Part shown: one piece after another, positions 37,468 to 47,615 of the stretch
Position numbering within the stretch: position 1 is the stretch's first letter
How the letters are laid out: each line of letters begins with the position of its first letter
Program-made: the position numbers and the translations under genes
Notes under the pieces: generated by a model
The model's database searches: none
Told to the model about the DNA's origin: nothing
Seen by the model: the letters and a program-made list of their open reading frames with translations, nothing else
Source of the DNA: Burkholderia sp. WSM2230
Lineage (GTDB): Bacteria; Pseudomonadota; Gammaproteobacteria; Burkholderiales; Burkholderiaceae
Direction: 5' to 3'
Assembly (NCBI RefSeq): GCF_000472445.1
Contig: NZ_AXAJ01000001.1
Span: 806,643 to 870,642 of the forward strand
DNA: 64,000 bases

Positions 37468-38355
37468 ATGAATCTACAAAACCACCACGCCTGCCGCCCG
37501 TTCCTCGAAGCCGGCAATCTGTCGCAGATCTCCGCCTATTACGAAGAAGGCCGCAACGTCATGTGGATGATGCTGCGCGCGCAGCCGCGTCCGTGTTTCA
37601 ACCTCGATCTGGTCCACGACATTCTCGGGCTCGCGCAGGCGGCACGCGAATCCGGTCTGCCGATCGACTTCTGGGTGACTGGTTCCCTGATCCCGAACAT
37701 CTACAACGTGGGCGGCGACCTCGATTTCTTCGCCGACGCGATTCGCTCCGGCAAGCGCCAGGCGCTGATGGCGTACGCGCGCGCCTGCGTCGACTGCGTT
37801 CATGCCGCGGCGCGCGGCTTCGACACCGGCGCGATCTCGATTGCGATGGTGGAGGGCACGGCGCTCGGCGGCGGCTTCGAGGCGGCGCTCGCGCATCATT
37901 TCCTGCTTGCACAAGCGGACGCGCGCATGGGCTTTCCCGAAATCGCGTTCAATCTGTTCCCCGGTATGGGCGGCTATTCGCTCGTCGCGCGCAAGGTGGG
38001 CATGCGCCTCGCCGAGGAACTGATCGGCGGGGGCGAATCGCATACCGCGGAGTGGCATCGGGACAAGGGACTCGTCGATCAGCTGTTCGAGCCCGGCGAC
38101 GCTTATGTGGCGACCCGCACGTTCATTGACACGCTCAAGCCGAAAATGAACGGCATCCGCGCGATGCTGCGGGCGCGCCAGCGCGTACTGCAACTGCCGC
38201 GCGCCGAACTGATGGAAATCACCGAGGACTGGGTAGACGCCGCGTTCATGATCGAAGAGAAGGACCTCGCCTTCATGGAGCGGCTCGTGATGCTGCAAAA
38301 CCGCCGCACTTCCAACCTGCGGCAGACGGCCGCGAGCGCGGCCAACTTCGGCTGA
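37468..38355 (+). CDS. rpfF: DSF-family signal synthase (enoyl-CoA hydratase/thioesterase)
   Basis: A 295-residue crotonase-fold enzyme of the RpfF type, which in Burkholderia makes the fatty-acid signal BDSF (cis-2-dodecenoic acid) from acyl-ACP. The two catalytic Glu residues lie 20 apart as in Xanthomonas RpfF: Glu138 in VEGTALGGGFEAAL and Glu158 in FPEIAFNLFPGMG. The N-terminal FNLDLVHDI and the C-terminal helices needed for substrate entry are present. GGACCGC before the ATG is a weak ribosome-binding site. It converges with rpfR, the same layout known in Burkholderia. The signal diffuses between cells and controls biofilm, motility and virulence traits through RpfR. Confidence 0.93.
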   Translation: MNLQNHHACRPFLEAGNLSQISAYYEEGRNVMWMMLRAQPRPCFNLDLVHDILGLAQAARESGLPIDFWVTGSLIPNIYNVGGDLDFFADAIRSGKRQALMAYARACVDCVHAAARGFDTGAISIAMVEGTALGGGFEAALAHHFLLAQADARMGFPEIAFNLFPGMGGYSLVARKVGMRLAEELIGGGESHTAEWHRDKGLVDQLFEPGDAYVATRTFIDTLKPKMNGIRAMLRARQRVLQLPRAELMEITEDWVDAAFMIEEKDLAFMERLVMLQNRRTSNLRQTAASAANFG

Positions 38356-38398
38356 ATCAACGCCCGTGCGGCCCGGGCGCGTGTGTCGAGGCTCGCAA

Positions 38399-38419
38399 GC
38401 TCAGGCGATCAGCCTGAGC
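38399..38419 (+). terminator. Possible terminator between rpfF and rpfR
   Basis: A perfect 8-base stem GCTCAGGC/GCCTGAGC around a 5-base loop, overlapping the rpfR stop codon and followed on the plus strand by TTCT only. It would end rpfF transcripts, perhaps weakly. Confidence 0.4.
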
Positions 38420-40404
38420 TTCTGCCGGTCCTGCAACCAGCGCTCGAAATCCGCGGCGGGCATCGGGTGAGCGTACAGGTAGCCCTGCACATATTCGACA
38501 CCGAGCCCCTTCATGAACGCTTCTTCCGACTCCGTCTCGATCCCTTCGGCGACCACCTTGAAACCGAGTTCCTGCGCGACCACGACCATCGAGCGCACCA
38601 GCGCTTGCGCTTTGGGGTCGGCGTTGATCGAACGCACGAAGCTGCGGTCGAGCTTGATCACGTCGAGCGGAATGCGGCCCAGTTGCGACAGCGACGAATA
38701 GCCGGTCCCGAAGTCGTCCAGATGCACCTGCGCGCCGATCTCACGGAACTGCTTGATGAGGTCGATTGCGGCGGCTTCGTCCTCGATCAGACAGCTTTCG
38801 GTGAGTTCGACGTCGACGAGGCAGGGATCGAGCCTGGCCTCGGCAAGCGCTTCGGTGAAATGCCGGACCACGGCCGTGTCCACCAGTTGCCGCGCCGACA
38901 CATTGATCGCAATGCGCAGGTTGTAGCCGTCTGCTTTCCATTTGGCGGCCTGCTTGGCGGCTGTTTGCATGACCCAGCGGCCGAGCACGCCGATCAGGCC
39001 CGACTCTTCGGCATAACGAATGAACTCGGCCGGCATGATCTGCCCGCGTTCGGGCGAATTCCAGCGCACCAGCGCTTCCACACCTTGCACCGCGCCGGTT
39101 GAAAGCAGCAGCTTCGGCTGATAGTGCAGCATCAGCTGGCCTTCTTCGAGCCCGCGCCGCAGGTTCGTGTCGAGCCACATGTATTCGGCGACCTTGCGGT
39201 TCATCTCCGGAGAGAACACGCGGTGGGTGCGCTTGCCTTCGTCTTTGGCGACGTACATCGCGGTGTCGGCCGAGCGGATCAGCGACTCCAGGTTGTCGCC
39301 GTGTTCCGGATAGCGCGCGATGCCGATCGAGCAGCCCGTATAGACCTCCACGAGCCCAAGGCTGAACGGCGTGCGCATGCGCTCGAGTATGCGCTGCGCG
39401 GTTGCTTCCAGTTCGTGCGCGGCGCCTTTGGCCGCGAGCACGATGAATTCGTCGCCGCCGAGCCGCGCCAGCGTGTCGCCTTCGTTCAGGCACGTGCCGA
39501 TTGCCGCCGATACGTCGCGAATCAGACGGTCGCCGAACACGTGGCCGTAGTGATCGTTGACCTTCTTGAAGTTGTCGAGATCCAGAAACAGCACGCCTAC
39601 CGATTCGCCGGGCGCGGCTTCTTCGATTGCGGTGCGGATCTTGTCCTGGATCGCATTGCGATTGGCGAGTCCGGTGAGCGAATCCGTGTTCGCAAGCTGC
39701 GTAAGACGTTCCTGCGCGAGACGTTCCTCAGTGATGTCGGTGCCCGAGCAGATCAGGTATTGCTCGTCGACGCCGCTGCCGCTTTGCACGAACTTGTTGC
39801 GAAACAGAAAGAGCCGCTCGCCTTGCAGCGTCTTCACGCGCCGCTCGACTTCATACGACACGCCGCGATTGAAGAAGCCCGTAATGTTCTGGCTCGACGC
39901 GGCGCCGTCTTCCGAGGACATGAAAAGCGCCCACACGTTGCGCCCGATGATGTTCTCTTCCTTGACGCCGGTGAGTTCTTCGGCGAGCCGGTTAAAGCGC
40001 TGGATCCTCCCGTGGCGGTCGACGATCACCACGACCGAGTTGACTTCGGACACCACCTGCTCGGCGAACGACAGACCATGCATCAGATCGCGCGCGACAG
40101 ATTCGGTGTCGTCATAAGCCGAGGCGGTGCCCGCCCAGTTGCTGCCGTTGATTTTTCTGCCGACCAGGTGCAGGCGCAGCGGCTCGCCGAACATTCGCAC
40201 GTCGAGAACCACGTGCGACGTGATGCCCGTTAGGCAACGGATTTGCGCTGCCTGCTGGGGATTCAGCGGAATGGCCACGTTGGCCGGCACGTCGCCAGTG
40301 ACTGGCGTCAGTTCGAGCGCATTGCTGTCGCTCGACAGACGCCAGCAAGGGCTGCTTGTGCCGAACTGCGCATAAAGCACCTGCTCGTGTTGGTCGTCAT
40401 TCAT
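38401..40404 (-). CDS. rpfR: BDSF receptor, FI-PAS-GGDEF-EAL protein
   Basis: A 667-residue soluble receptor. The order is an N-terminal RpfF-interacting domain (1-100), a PAS domain (110-225, SFAEQVVSEVNSVVVIVDRH), GGDEF (235-400, GGDEF at 316-320) and EAL (415-660, GVEALVRW with EAL at 443-445, DDFGTGYSSL). Known RpfR binds BDSF in PAS and then degrades c-di-GMP more actively. Its FI domain binds RpfF and dampens synthesis. Both active sites look intact here. The I-site position reads NEGD, so product inhibition of the cyclase is unlikely. GGGGA lies four bases before the start. It converges with rpfF. Confidence 0.94.
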   Translation of the reverse strand: MNDDQHEQVLYAQFGTSSPCWRLSSDSNALELTPVTGDVPANVAIPLNPQQAAQIRCLTGITSHVVLDVRMFGEPLRLHLVGRKINGSNWAGTASAYDDTESVARDLMHGLSFAEQVVSEVNSVVVIVDRHGRIQRFNRLAEELTGVKEENIIGRNVWALFMSSEDGAASSQNITGFFNRGVSYEVERRVKTLQGERLFLFRNKFVQSGSGVDEQYLICSGTDITEERLAQERLTQLANTDSLTGLANRNAIQDKIRTAIEEAAPGESVGVLFLDLDNFKKVNDHYGHVFGDRLIRDVSAAIGTCLNEGDTLARLGGDEFIVLAAKGAAHELEATAQRILERMRTPFSLGLVEVYTGCSIGIARYPEHGDNLESLIRSADTAMYVAKDEGKRTHRVFSPEMNRKVAEYMWLDTNLRRGLEEGQLMLHYQPKLLLSTGAVQGVEALVRWNSPERGQIMPAEFIRYAEESGLIGVLGRWVMQTAAKQAAKWKADGYNLRIAINVSARQLVDTAVVRHFTEALAEARLDPCLVDVELTESCLIEDEAAAIDLIKQFREIGAQVHLDDFGTGYSSLSQLGRIPLDVIKLDRSFVRSINADPKAQALVRSMVVVAQELGFKVVAEGIETESEEAFMKGLGVEYVQGYLYAHPMPAADFERWLQDRQKLRLIA

Positions 40405-40628
40405 GGGATCCCCGGGCGGTGTGCCGTTTCGGCCATGATGGCGGATAGCGGCAGACAGTCTTCATCATACTTAAAGACGCGCTCATTGTAGCGAAGCGGT
40501 TGAAATTCGGGACATAAAACATGAATGACGCGCGCTTCTGTGGCACGCGCATGAATCGGTAAAAGAGGCAGTCCGAACGATGCCAGGGAAGGCATTCTCT
40601 ACATGGCGCGCATCTGCCCGATTGGGGG

Positions 40629-43600
40629 CTAGAACCGTCGCGTGAGCCAGCTGCGCGCGCGCTCGCGTTCGACAGGATCGGCCTCCACCGACGCGTCGAA
40701 CCAGAAGGCGCCCGCCACAAGCGTAGCCACAACAATGCCGTCGCGATACAGCACGCGGTTGCCGGCCACCGCCGCAACGCGTTCGCCGACCAGCAGCGTG
40801 CCCGCCAGATTCAACGGATCGGTGCCGCCGACGCACACAAAAGCACTGTCGTTCGCATGTCGGCGCACCTCGCGCAGCAGCGGTATCGCTTCGGGCAACG
40901 CGAACTGCTCGCCGGCGAGTCCATTCACGAAGCGTCCGCCGCGAATCACGCCGCGCGCCTCGAGCCGCTGATACACCCGCAGCAGATCGCGCCATGGCGG
41001 AATCCAGTCCGCTTCGCGCGCGAGCAGACGCCAGAACACGACGCCGTAGCGCCGCAGCAACGTCATCGCGACATGTTCGAGGATCTCGGGCGACAACTGG
41101 CGGCGTTGCTGCGACGGTTGCTGCTGGACTTCCGCTTTGGCGTCGTCGGCTTGCGCGCTTGCTGCAGCCGAGCGGCGCCGGTTGACGAGCGCCCAGCGGC
41201 CCGCGTCGTCCATTCCTCCTATCAAAGCGCTCGAGCGCACACGGCGGCTACCCGAGTAGGCATTGCGTTTCGCAGCCGGCTTGAGCAGCGCGCGCAGGCC
41301 CGCGAAACTGTCCGAGTTGACGAGACCGGCCGCAACCAGTTCGCCGAGTGCGCTCTCCAGCTCTATACGCAATACGCGAAGCTCGTGCAGCAGTTCGTCG
41401 AAAAACATCGCGCCATGTTCCGACAATGCGTCGTGAACCGATTGCGCGCGCGCCGAGAGTTCGGGCTGACGCGCCGGGTCGATGAGCGCGCTCCAGGCGC
41501 GCACCTGGGCGCGCGGCAACAGAACGATAGGTGTGGCGCGCACCGGACCGGCGGCGCTGCGCGAACGCTCGGTGAGCCGCGTCCACACGATTTTGCCCGC
41601 CCGGCATAGTTCGTCGAGCGAAGTATTCGAGTACGCCTTCACGCGCGCGGGCAGAATGTCTTCCTCCCAGGCGCTGGCCGCGGCTTCGAAGCCTTCCATC
41701 TGTTCGAGCACGGCTGCCAGCGCCTCGCGGCCTTCGCTGCGCGTGTCCGGCGTGAGGTGCTGCCATTCGAACAGAAAGCGCATGAAGTCGTGGCGTTCCA
41801 CCGGCTCGATTTCGCGGCGCAGGCGCTTGACGGTGTAGCGATGAATGCGCGCGAGCAGGTGCCGTTCGCACCATTCGTCGTCGCTGGTTTGCGGTGTAAA
41901 GCGGCCGCGCATCACGTAGCCTTCGGCTTCGAGGCGCACGAGCGCCTGATCGACCGCGGGCTGCGGCAGCCTCAACGTGTCTGCAATCGCGCCGGCGGGC
42001 AGCGGGCCGAAGCCTGTCAGCCGCGCGCGCAGCACGTCGAGCAGGGCGTCGTCGGCGCTCCATTCATCCGTGTAGCCCTTGGGTGCGGTGAGCGGCGGCG
42101 CGAAGCGCGGTGCGCCGTCCGTATCGGGATACAGCGCGGCGAAGCAGGTCAGGCGTTCGGCGGGCAGCCATAACGCCGCATCGGCGGCTATCTGCAGGCG
42201 GGTCGCGCGGCCCGATTGCGCGAGCGAAGCGAGCCACTCCGGCCAGCCCTCGTTGTTGCGCGCCTCGGCTTCGGTCACGCACGCGAGGCCCGTGAGCGCC
42301 TCATGCATTTCGTCGATGCTGCGCGCCTGAGGCCATGCTTCGTCGCGCACGCTGGCAATCGCGTCAGCGTCGAGGGCGCCCAGGTCGTCGGCGCTCGACG
42401 GATCCGTCCAGCGGCGGTTGAGCACGGCCTGCGTGCGGCGCTCTTCGATGGGCGCGTCGTCGAGATACGCGTACGGCTTCGCGTTGAGGATTTCGGCGGC
42501 GAGCGGGGAGGGCGCGGGCAGATCGCGCGCGACGAGTTGCACGTCGCCGCTTTCGATACGGCGCAGCAGCGCGATCCAGCGCTCGCTGTCCATTGCGTCG
42601 TGCAGGCAGTCGTCGACGGTTTGGTCGACAAGCGGATGACGCGGCAGTTCGCGCTCGCCGACCACGTTCTCGAGACACGCGGCCTGCTCGGGAAACACGC
42701 TTGTCAGCAGATCTTCGCTGCGCATGCGCTGCAATTGCGGCGCCGTCTTGCGCCCGCCGGTATAGCGGGGCAGGCCGAGCGCGGTGGTCGCGTTCCAGCG
42801 CCAGCGCACGCCGAAAAGCGGCGCGTCGAGCAGCGCCTGGATCAGCAGATGCTCGGCGCTCGCGGAATGCAGATAGCGCCACACTTCATCGAGCACGAAC
42901 GAATGGCTGCCGGTCAGCGACAGAACGATGGCGTCCTCGGTCGCGGCGGCTTGCAGTTCGAAGTTGAACTGGCGGCAAAAGCGCTTGCGCAGCGCGAGGC
43001 CCCACGCGCGGTTCACGCGGCTGCCGAACGGCGCATGAATCACTAGCTGCGTGCCGCCCGATTCGTCGAAGAAACGCTCCATCACGAGCGTGTCCTGCGT
43101 CGGCAACACGCCGAGCGCGGCGCGCGCCCGCGCGAGGTAGTCGACGATCTGGCGCGCCGCAGCTTCATCAAGACCCAGTTCTGCGATAAGCCAGTCGATC
43201 GCGCGTTCGAGACGCGCGGGCATGGGGTCGGCGGTGTCGGTGCTATCGGCGCTACCGGCCGCAAGCAGGCGCCCGATCTGCTCGCGCAGCCGCGCGACAC
43301 CGAACGACAGTTCGTCGCTGCGGCCTGGCGCCTCGCCGAGCCAGAACGGAATGTTGGGCGGCTGGCCCTGCGCATCCTCCACACGCACCCGGCCGCTTTC
43401 GATCCGCAGAATCCGGTACGACGCGTTGCCGAGCTGAAACACGTCGCCCGCAAGACTTTCGACCGCGAAGTCTTCGTTGACGGTGCCGATATTGATCGCC
43501 TGAGGCTCCAGTATCACCGCATAGTCGGCGTTCTCAGGAATCGTGCCGCCCGAGGTGACCGCGACGAGCTTGCCGCCGCGCCGGCCGCGCAACGTCCCGC

Positions 43601-45125
43601 TCACTACGTCGCGATGAATGTACGCGGCGCGTGGCCCGTTGCGGCTCGTGTAGCCCTCGGCGAGCATGCGCAGCACCGCGTCGTATTGCTCGCGCGTGAG
43701 GTCCGCATAGGGCGCGGCGCGGCGCATCAACTCAAAGAGCGCGTCTTCGCTCCATTCGGCGCTCGACACCTCCGCGACGATCTGTTGCGCGAGCACGTCG
43801 AGCGGCGCGCGCGGAATGCGCAGCGCGTCGAGTTCGCCGCGCCGCACGCAATCGAGCAGCGCCGCGCATTCGATCAGGTCGTCGCGCGAAGTGGGAAAGA
43901 GCCGGCCTTTCGGCATGCCGCCGACATGGTGGCCCGAGCGCCCGACGCGTTGCAGGAACGGCGCGATCGCGCGCGGCGAACCCATCTGGCAGACCAGATC
44001 GACGTCGCCGATATCAATGCCCAGTTCGAGCGACGCGGTGGCGATCAGCACGCGCAGGTCGCCGCGCTTGAGCCGCTGCTCGGCGTCAAAACGATGCTCG
44101 CGCGCGAGGCTGCCGTGATGCGCGGCGACGGCCTCCTTGCCAAGCCGCTCGGTCAGATGCCGCGCGGCGCGTTCGGCCATGCGGCGCGTATTGACGAAAA
44201 TCAGCGTCGTGCGATGCAGCGCGACGAGTTCCGCGAGCCGGTCGTAGACGCGCTCCCAGACTTCGTTCGGCATGACGGCTTCGAGCGGCACCGGCGGAAT
44301 CTCGAGCGCCAGGTCGCGCTCGCGGATATGGCCGACGTCGACGATCGTACAGTCGGCCGGAACGTCGCTGTCGATGCTCGCGCCGCCTACGAGAAATCGT
44401 GCAACCGCGCTCACCGGTTTTTGCGTCGCTGACAGGCCGATGCGCGGCAGACGCCGTCCGCACAACGCGTCGAGCCGTTCGAGGCTGAGCGCGAGATGGC
44501 TGCCGCGCTTGCTGCCGGCGAGCGCATGAATTTCGTCGACGATCACTGTGCGCACCGTGGCCAGCATGCGCCGACCGGAGTCCGAGCCCAGCAGCACGTA
44601 AAGCGATTCGGGCGTAGTGACGAGAATATGCGGCGCGCGCTTTTTGAGCGCGTTGCGCTCCTGCTGCGTGGTGTCGCCGGTACGCACGGCGGTGCGAATG
44701 TCGAGCGGGGGCAGCCCGCACGCCGCGAGTTCCATGGCGATGCCTTGCAGCGGCATCTGCAGATTGAGACGGATGTCGTTGGAGAGCGCCTTGAGCGGCG
44801 ACACGTAGACCACGAGCGTTTCGTCGGGCAAGGCGCCGTTGTTGGCGAGACCTTGCTGGACGAGATCGTCGAGTGCCGAGAGGAACGCGGTCAGCGTTTT
44901 GCCGGAACCCGTCGGCGCGGCGACCAGTGTCGAGCGCCCGCGGCGGATGGGCGGCCACGCGGCGGTTTGCGCATCGGTCGGCGCGGGGAAAGTCTTAAAG
45001 AACCAGCCGGCCACGGCCGGATGAAAGTCCACGAGCGCAGTGTGCGCGGCGGGTGCGGACGCACTGTCCGCCCTGGCGACGGAGGCGGGGGATGCGGTCG
45101 TGGCGGCGGCGGTGGCTGAAGTCAT
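40629..45125 (-). CDS. lhr: Lhr-type large ATP-dependent helicase
   Basis: A 1498-residue superfamily-2 helicase. Walker A APTGSGKT lies near residue 70 and Walker B is VIVDEIHAL. Motif III region LSATQKP, motif V and VI ([10 protein letters not shown]) follow. The Lhr-specific winged-helix core follows, then a long C-terminal half as in full-length proteobacterial Lhr. It moves 3' to 5' along single-stranded DNA and unwinds RNA:DNA hybrids; a role in DNA repair is known. The start is the ATG before [12 protein letters not shown]. The longer frame is not family-like. It is a monocistronic gene, with no nuclease or exonuclease partner seen here. Confidence 0.93.
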   Translation of the reverse strand: MTSATAAATTASPASVARADSASAPAAHTALVDFHPAVAGWFFKTFPAPTDAQTAAWPPIRRGRSTLVAAPTGSGKTLTAFLSALDDLVQQGLANNGALPDETLVVYVSPLKALSNDIRLNLQMPLQGIAMELAACGLPPLDIRTAVRTGDTTQQERNALKKRAPHILVTTPESLYVLLGSDSGRRMLATVRTVIVDEIHALAGSKRGSHLALSLERLDALCGRRLPRIGLSATQKPVSAVARFLVGGASIDSDVPADCTIVDVGHIRERDLALEIPPVPLEAVMPNEVWERVYDRLAELVALHRTTLIFVNTRRMAERAARHLTERLGKEAVAAHHGSLAREHRFDAEQRLKRGDLRVLIATASLELGIDIGDVDLVCQMGSPRAIAPFLQRVGRSGHHVGGMPKGRLFPTSRDDLIECAALLDCVRRGELDALRIPRAPLDVLAQQIVAEVSSAEWSEDALFELMRRAAPYADLTREQYDAVLRMLAEGYTSRNGPRAAYIHRDVVSGTLRGRRGGKLVAVTSGGTIPENADYAVILEPQAINIGTVNEDFAVESLAGDVFQLGNASYRILRIESGRVRVEDAQGQPPNIPFWLGEAPGRSDELSFGVARLREQIGRLLAAGSADSTDTADPMPARLERAIDWLIAELGLDEAAARQIVDYLARARAALGVLPTQDTLVMERFFDESGGTQLVIHAPFGSRVNRAWGLALRKRFCRQFNFELQAAATEDAIVLSLTGSHSFVLDEVWRYLHSASAEHLLIQALLDAPLFGVRWRWNATTALGLPRYTGGRKTAPQLQRMRSEDLLTSVFPEQAACLENVVGERELPRHPLVDQTVDDCLHDAMDSERWIALLRRIESGDVQLVARDLPAPSPLAAEILNAKPYAYLDDAPIEERRTQAVLNRRWTDPSSADDLGALDADAIASVRDEAWPQARSIDEMHEALTGLACVTEAEARNNEGWPEWLASLAQSGRATRLQIAADAALWLPAERLTCFAALYPDTDGAPRFAPPLTAPKGYTDEWSADDALLDVLRARLTGFGPLPAGAIADTLRLPQPAVDQALVRLEAEGYVMRGRFTPQTSDDEWCERHLLARIHRYTVKRLRREIEPVERHDFMRFLFEWQHLTPDTRSEGREALAAVLEQMEGFEAAASAWEEDILPARVKAYSNTSLDELCRAGKIVWTRLTERSRSAAGPVRATPIVLLPRAQVRAWSALIDPARQPELSARAQSVHDALSEHGAMFFDELLHELRVLRIELESALGELVAAGLVNSDSFAGLRALLKPAAKRNAYSGSRRVRSSALIGGMDDAGRWALVNRRRSAAASAQADDAKAEVQQQPSQQRRQLSPEILEHVAMTLLRRYGVVFWRLLAREADWIPPWRDLLRVYQRLEARGVIRGGRFVNGLAGEQFALPEAIPLLREVRRHANDSAFVCVGGTDPLNLAGTLLVGERVAAVAGNRVLYRDGIVVATLVAGAFWFDASVEADPVERERARSWLTRRF

Positions 45126-45434
45126 GCGTGTATAGATGGGGGCGCGACGCCCAATATCCAGCGACGGAATGCCCGCGCTGCCAGCGAAAACCGCGGCGGC
45201 CGGGGAAATCAGTCTCGCAGGTTTTCGCGGCATTTGCCAAATGCCGCGGCTCGCGTGGGCTCAGCGCCGGCGCTTCGCGGCGCCCGGGGCGGGTCGACGA
45301 GGCGCACCGTCCAGTGTGATGCGTCGCGTCGTGGCGCGGCGGTTCTTCCTCCATGGTTTTCCCGCCGCTGCTTTGACATCGCAGTTACCCGTCGCGGCTT
45401 TCCCGCTACCTTTTCCTCGCCGCCGATCCGCTCG
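45126..45434. other. 309-base region upstream of lhr
   Basis: GC-rich with no convincing gene. It must carry the leftward lhr promoter, which I could not define. Confidence 0.4.
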
Positions 45435-45785
45435 CTATGCAGACGTCCCACCGGAATGCGCCGCCACCGCGTCCATGGTCCGGGCCGAGTACACCATCGC
45501 CGCGCCCGCATTGATCGCGACCGCCACGCCGAGCGCTTCGGCGATCTCCTCGCGAGTGGCGCCATGCTTAAGAGCTTCGGCCGTATGCACCGTGATACAG
45601 CCGTCGCAGCGCAAGCTCACGGCGACCGCGAGCGAAATAAGCTCGCGCGTTTTCGCGCCGAGCAGATCGGTTTTCTGGCCGGCGCCCGACAGCGCCTGAT
45701 AACCCTTCACCGTATCCGGCGAGAGCTTGCCGATTTCGCCGATGCGCCCAAACAGCTCCTTGCGGTATTCGATCCAGTTCAGCAT
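45435..45785 (-). CDS. AhpD-like carboxymuconolactone decarboxylase-family protein
   Basis: A 116-residue protein. LSLRCDGCITVHTAEALKHG carries the CxxC plus His redox motif of AhpD-type alkylhydroperoxidases. GATREEIAEALGVAVAINAG follows. It should be a trimeric thiol peroxidase. AAGGAG lies seven bases before the ATG. It is divergent from a cupin-AraC regulator 116 bases away, a layout often seen where the regulator controls the peroxidase. Confidence 0.92.
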   Translation of the reverse strand: MLNWIEYRKELFGRIGEIGKLSPDTVKGYQALSGAGQKTDLLGAKTRELISLAVAVSLRCDGCITVHTAEALKHGATREEIAEALGVAVAINAGAAMVYSARTMDAVAAHSGGTSA

Positions 45786-45901
45786 CGCAATGCTCCTTTT
45801 CTGTCGCGCGCCGGAGGTTGCCGGCGCCGTGGGACAAAGTATTGCGCCCGACGGCGATATCCTGAATACTCGGCTGGCTCAACTTTTAGCGCGAAAGTCT
45901 C

Positions 45902-46873
45902 ATGGACACGCTCAGCCGATTGCTCGACCTCGCCCGGCCGCAGGCCAGCCTCGATCTGCGCTGCCTGCTGAGCGGCGCATTCGACGTGGACCACGCGCCC
46001 ATGGAGCCGGGCATCGCGCCGTTCCATCTGGTGCTCGAAGGCGAGTGTGTCATTGAGACGGCGGAGGGCGGACAAGTGCCGCTGCGCACCGGCGATTTCG
46101 TGCTGTTTCCACGCGGCGCGGCGCATCGCGTGAGAGATACCAGGCGCAGCACGACCGCGGCGCCGCTCGTGACGAGCCACGACGGCCTGCTGCCGATCAA
46201 AAGCAATCGCGCCGCCGAGCCCGGCGAACTCGCGAACGGCTCGCAGCCCAAAGCCGATCTCGACCTGCTGTGCGGCCGCTTCGTCTACACACCAGGTTCG
46301 TCGGCATTACTGTTGAATGCGCTGCCCGATCCGTTTCACGTGTCGCTCGGCGGCGTGCACGCGTTGGGCTCCTTGCAGGCGCTCATCGGCCTGATGCGCG
46401 ACGAAGCCGGGCAACGCCGGCCCGGCGCGCTCGCCATTGTCACCGCGTTGAGCCAGGCGCTCTTCGCGATGGCGCTGCGCGTACACGGCGACGAGGCCGG
46501 TTCGGCTCCCGGCATGCTGGCGCTGCTCGCCGATCCGCGTCTCGCCTCGTCGGTACAGGGCATGCTGAGCGCGCCCGAGCGGGCGTGGACCATCGCCGCA
46601 CTCGGCGAACTTGCGGCGATGTCGCGCGCCACTTACGCACGGCGTTTCAACGAACGCGCCGGCATGACCGTAATGGATTTCCTCACGCAGATTCGCATGA
46701 CGATCGCTTGCGATCTGCTGTGCCGGACCCAACGGAGCGCAGCCGAAATTGGCGAGGCGGTGGGTTATCAATCGGAAGCGGCATTCGGCAAGGCGTTTCA
46801 GCAGAACGTCGGCGTGACGCCCGGGCGATACCGGCGGCTGCCGCACGACGGCGCGCCGGCCGCGGCTGCATGA
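45902..46873 (+). CDS. Cupin-type AraC transcriptional regulator
   Basis: A 323-residue regulator. The N-terminal cupin-6 domain (10-190) has FHLVLEGECVIETAEGGQVP and the metal-like pattern LFPRGAAHRV. The C-terminal AraC domain (about 215-312) shows WTIAALGELAAMSRATYARR and the end motif GVTPGRYRRL. It diverges from the AhpD-like gene and very likely controls it. A tandem 9-base repeat begins just after its stop. The inducer is unknown. Confidence 0.9.
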   Translation: MDTLSRLLDLARPQASLDLRCLLSGAFDVDHAPMEPGIAPFHLVLEGECVIETAEGGQVPLRTGDFVLFPRGAAHRVRDTRRSTTAAPLVTSHDGLLPIKSNRAAEPGELANGSQPKADLDLLCGRFVYTPGSSALLLNALPDPFHVSLGGVHALGSLQALIGLMRDEAGQRRPGALAIVTALSQALFAMALRVHGDEAGSAPGMLALLADPRLASSVQGMLSAPERAWTIAALGELAAMSRATYARRFNERAGMTVMDFLTQIRMTIACDLLCRTQRSAAEIGEAVGYQSEAAFGKAFQQNVGVTPGRYRRLPHDGAPAAAA

Positions 46874-46887
46874 AGCGGAGTCCTGCG

Positions 46888-46997
46888 GCTGGCGTGCCTG
46901 GCGTGCCTGCTGCGCCTGGTGCGCCTGCTGCGGCTAGTGCGCCTAGTGCGCCCAGTGCGCCCGATGCGCCCAATGCGCCCAATGCGCCTAATGCGCG
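46888..46997. repeat. Tandem 9-base repeat after the AraC gene
   Basis: About ten imperfect copies of a 9-base unit with consensus (A/G/C)TGCGCCYA, ending across the FUSC gene's stop codon. Copy similarity is highest at 46930-46990. Such arrays can vary in copy number by slippage. Confidence 0.7.
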
Positions 46998-47560
46998 TCG
47001 CGATCGGCGCCCCACCAGCGCTTTTCCGCGACCGACATCAGCCACGCCACCAGCAACGCGCACACCGTGCCGAGCGTGACTTCGCCGAGGCGCAGCAACG
47101 CCTTGTCCCACGCCGGCCCGATGCCCGGCACCAGCAGCATGATGGTCGCGGTGATGCCGCCAAGCCGGGCCGCGCTGCCCACATTGACGACCCAGCAGAT
47201 CACAATCGCCGCCGCGACCGTCGCCGCATAAGCCGCGAAATAGCCGCGTCCGAGCGTCGCGCCCGCGAGCCCGCACACGCCGCCGACCATTGCGCCGATG
47301 AACTGGTCGCGCGACAGCTTGCGCGTGTCGATATAGCTGTGCTGGCTTACGGCAATCGCGGTGATCGCCGCCCAGAAGGCCTGCTCCGTGTGCAGCGCCC
47401 GGCCGATGCCGAACGCGAGGCTCGCGCCCGCCACCGCCTGGAAGGCCATCAAAGCGCCTTCGGTGAGCCGCTCGGCGAACGGCAGCGACTTCAGGAAGGC
47501 GAACAGCGATTCGCCGGCGCTCGCGCGTTTGGTTTGCGCTGGATGGTCGGAAGGAGTCAT
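46988..47560 (-). CDS. FUSC-family inner-membrane protein, short form
   Basis: A 190-residue protein with about five helices: RLTEGALMAFQAVAGASLAF, AFWAAITAIAVSQHSYIDTR, DQFIGAMVGGVCGLAGATLG, AAYAATVAAAIVICWVVNVG and a final ALLVAWLMSV. It matches the membrane half of fusaric-acid-resistance/aromatic-acid exporter proteins and lacks the usual cytoplasmic domain. The ATG at 47560 was preferred over an upstream TTG. The stop falls in the 9-base repeat, so its last few residues may vary between strains. The antiporter gene lies just upstream on the same strand. Confidence 0.83.
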   Translation of the reverse strand: MTPSDHPAQTKRASAGESLFAFLKSLPFAERLTEGALMAFQAVAGASLAFGIGRALHTEQAFWAAITAIAVSQHSYIDTRKLSRDQFIGAMVGGVCGLAGATLGRGYFAAYAATVAAAIVICWVVNVGSAARLGGITATIMLLVPGIGPAWDKALLRLGEVTLGTVCALLVAWLMSVAEKRWWGADRDAH

Positions 47561-47615
47561 CGGCTGGCGAAGTGGCAAAGGCGGCTCGGGGAAGCTGCGG
47601 AGGGTCGTTCGTATT

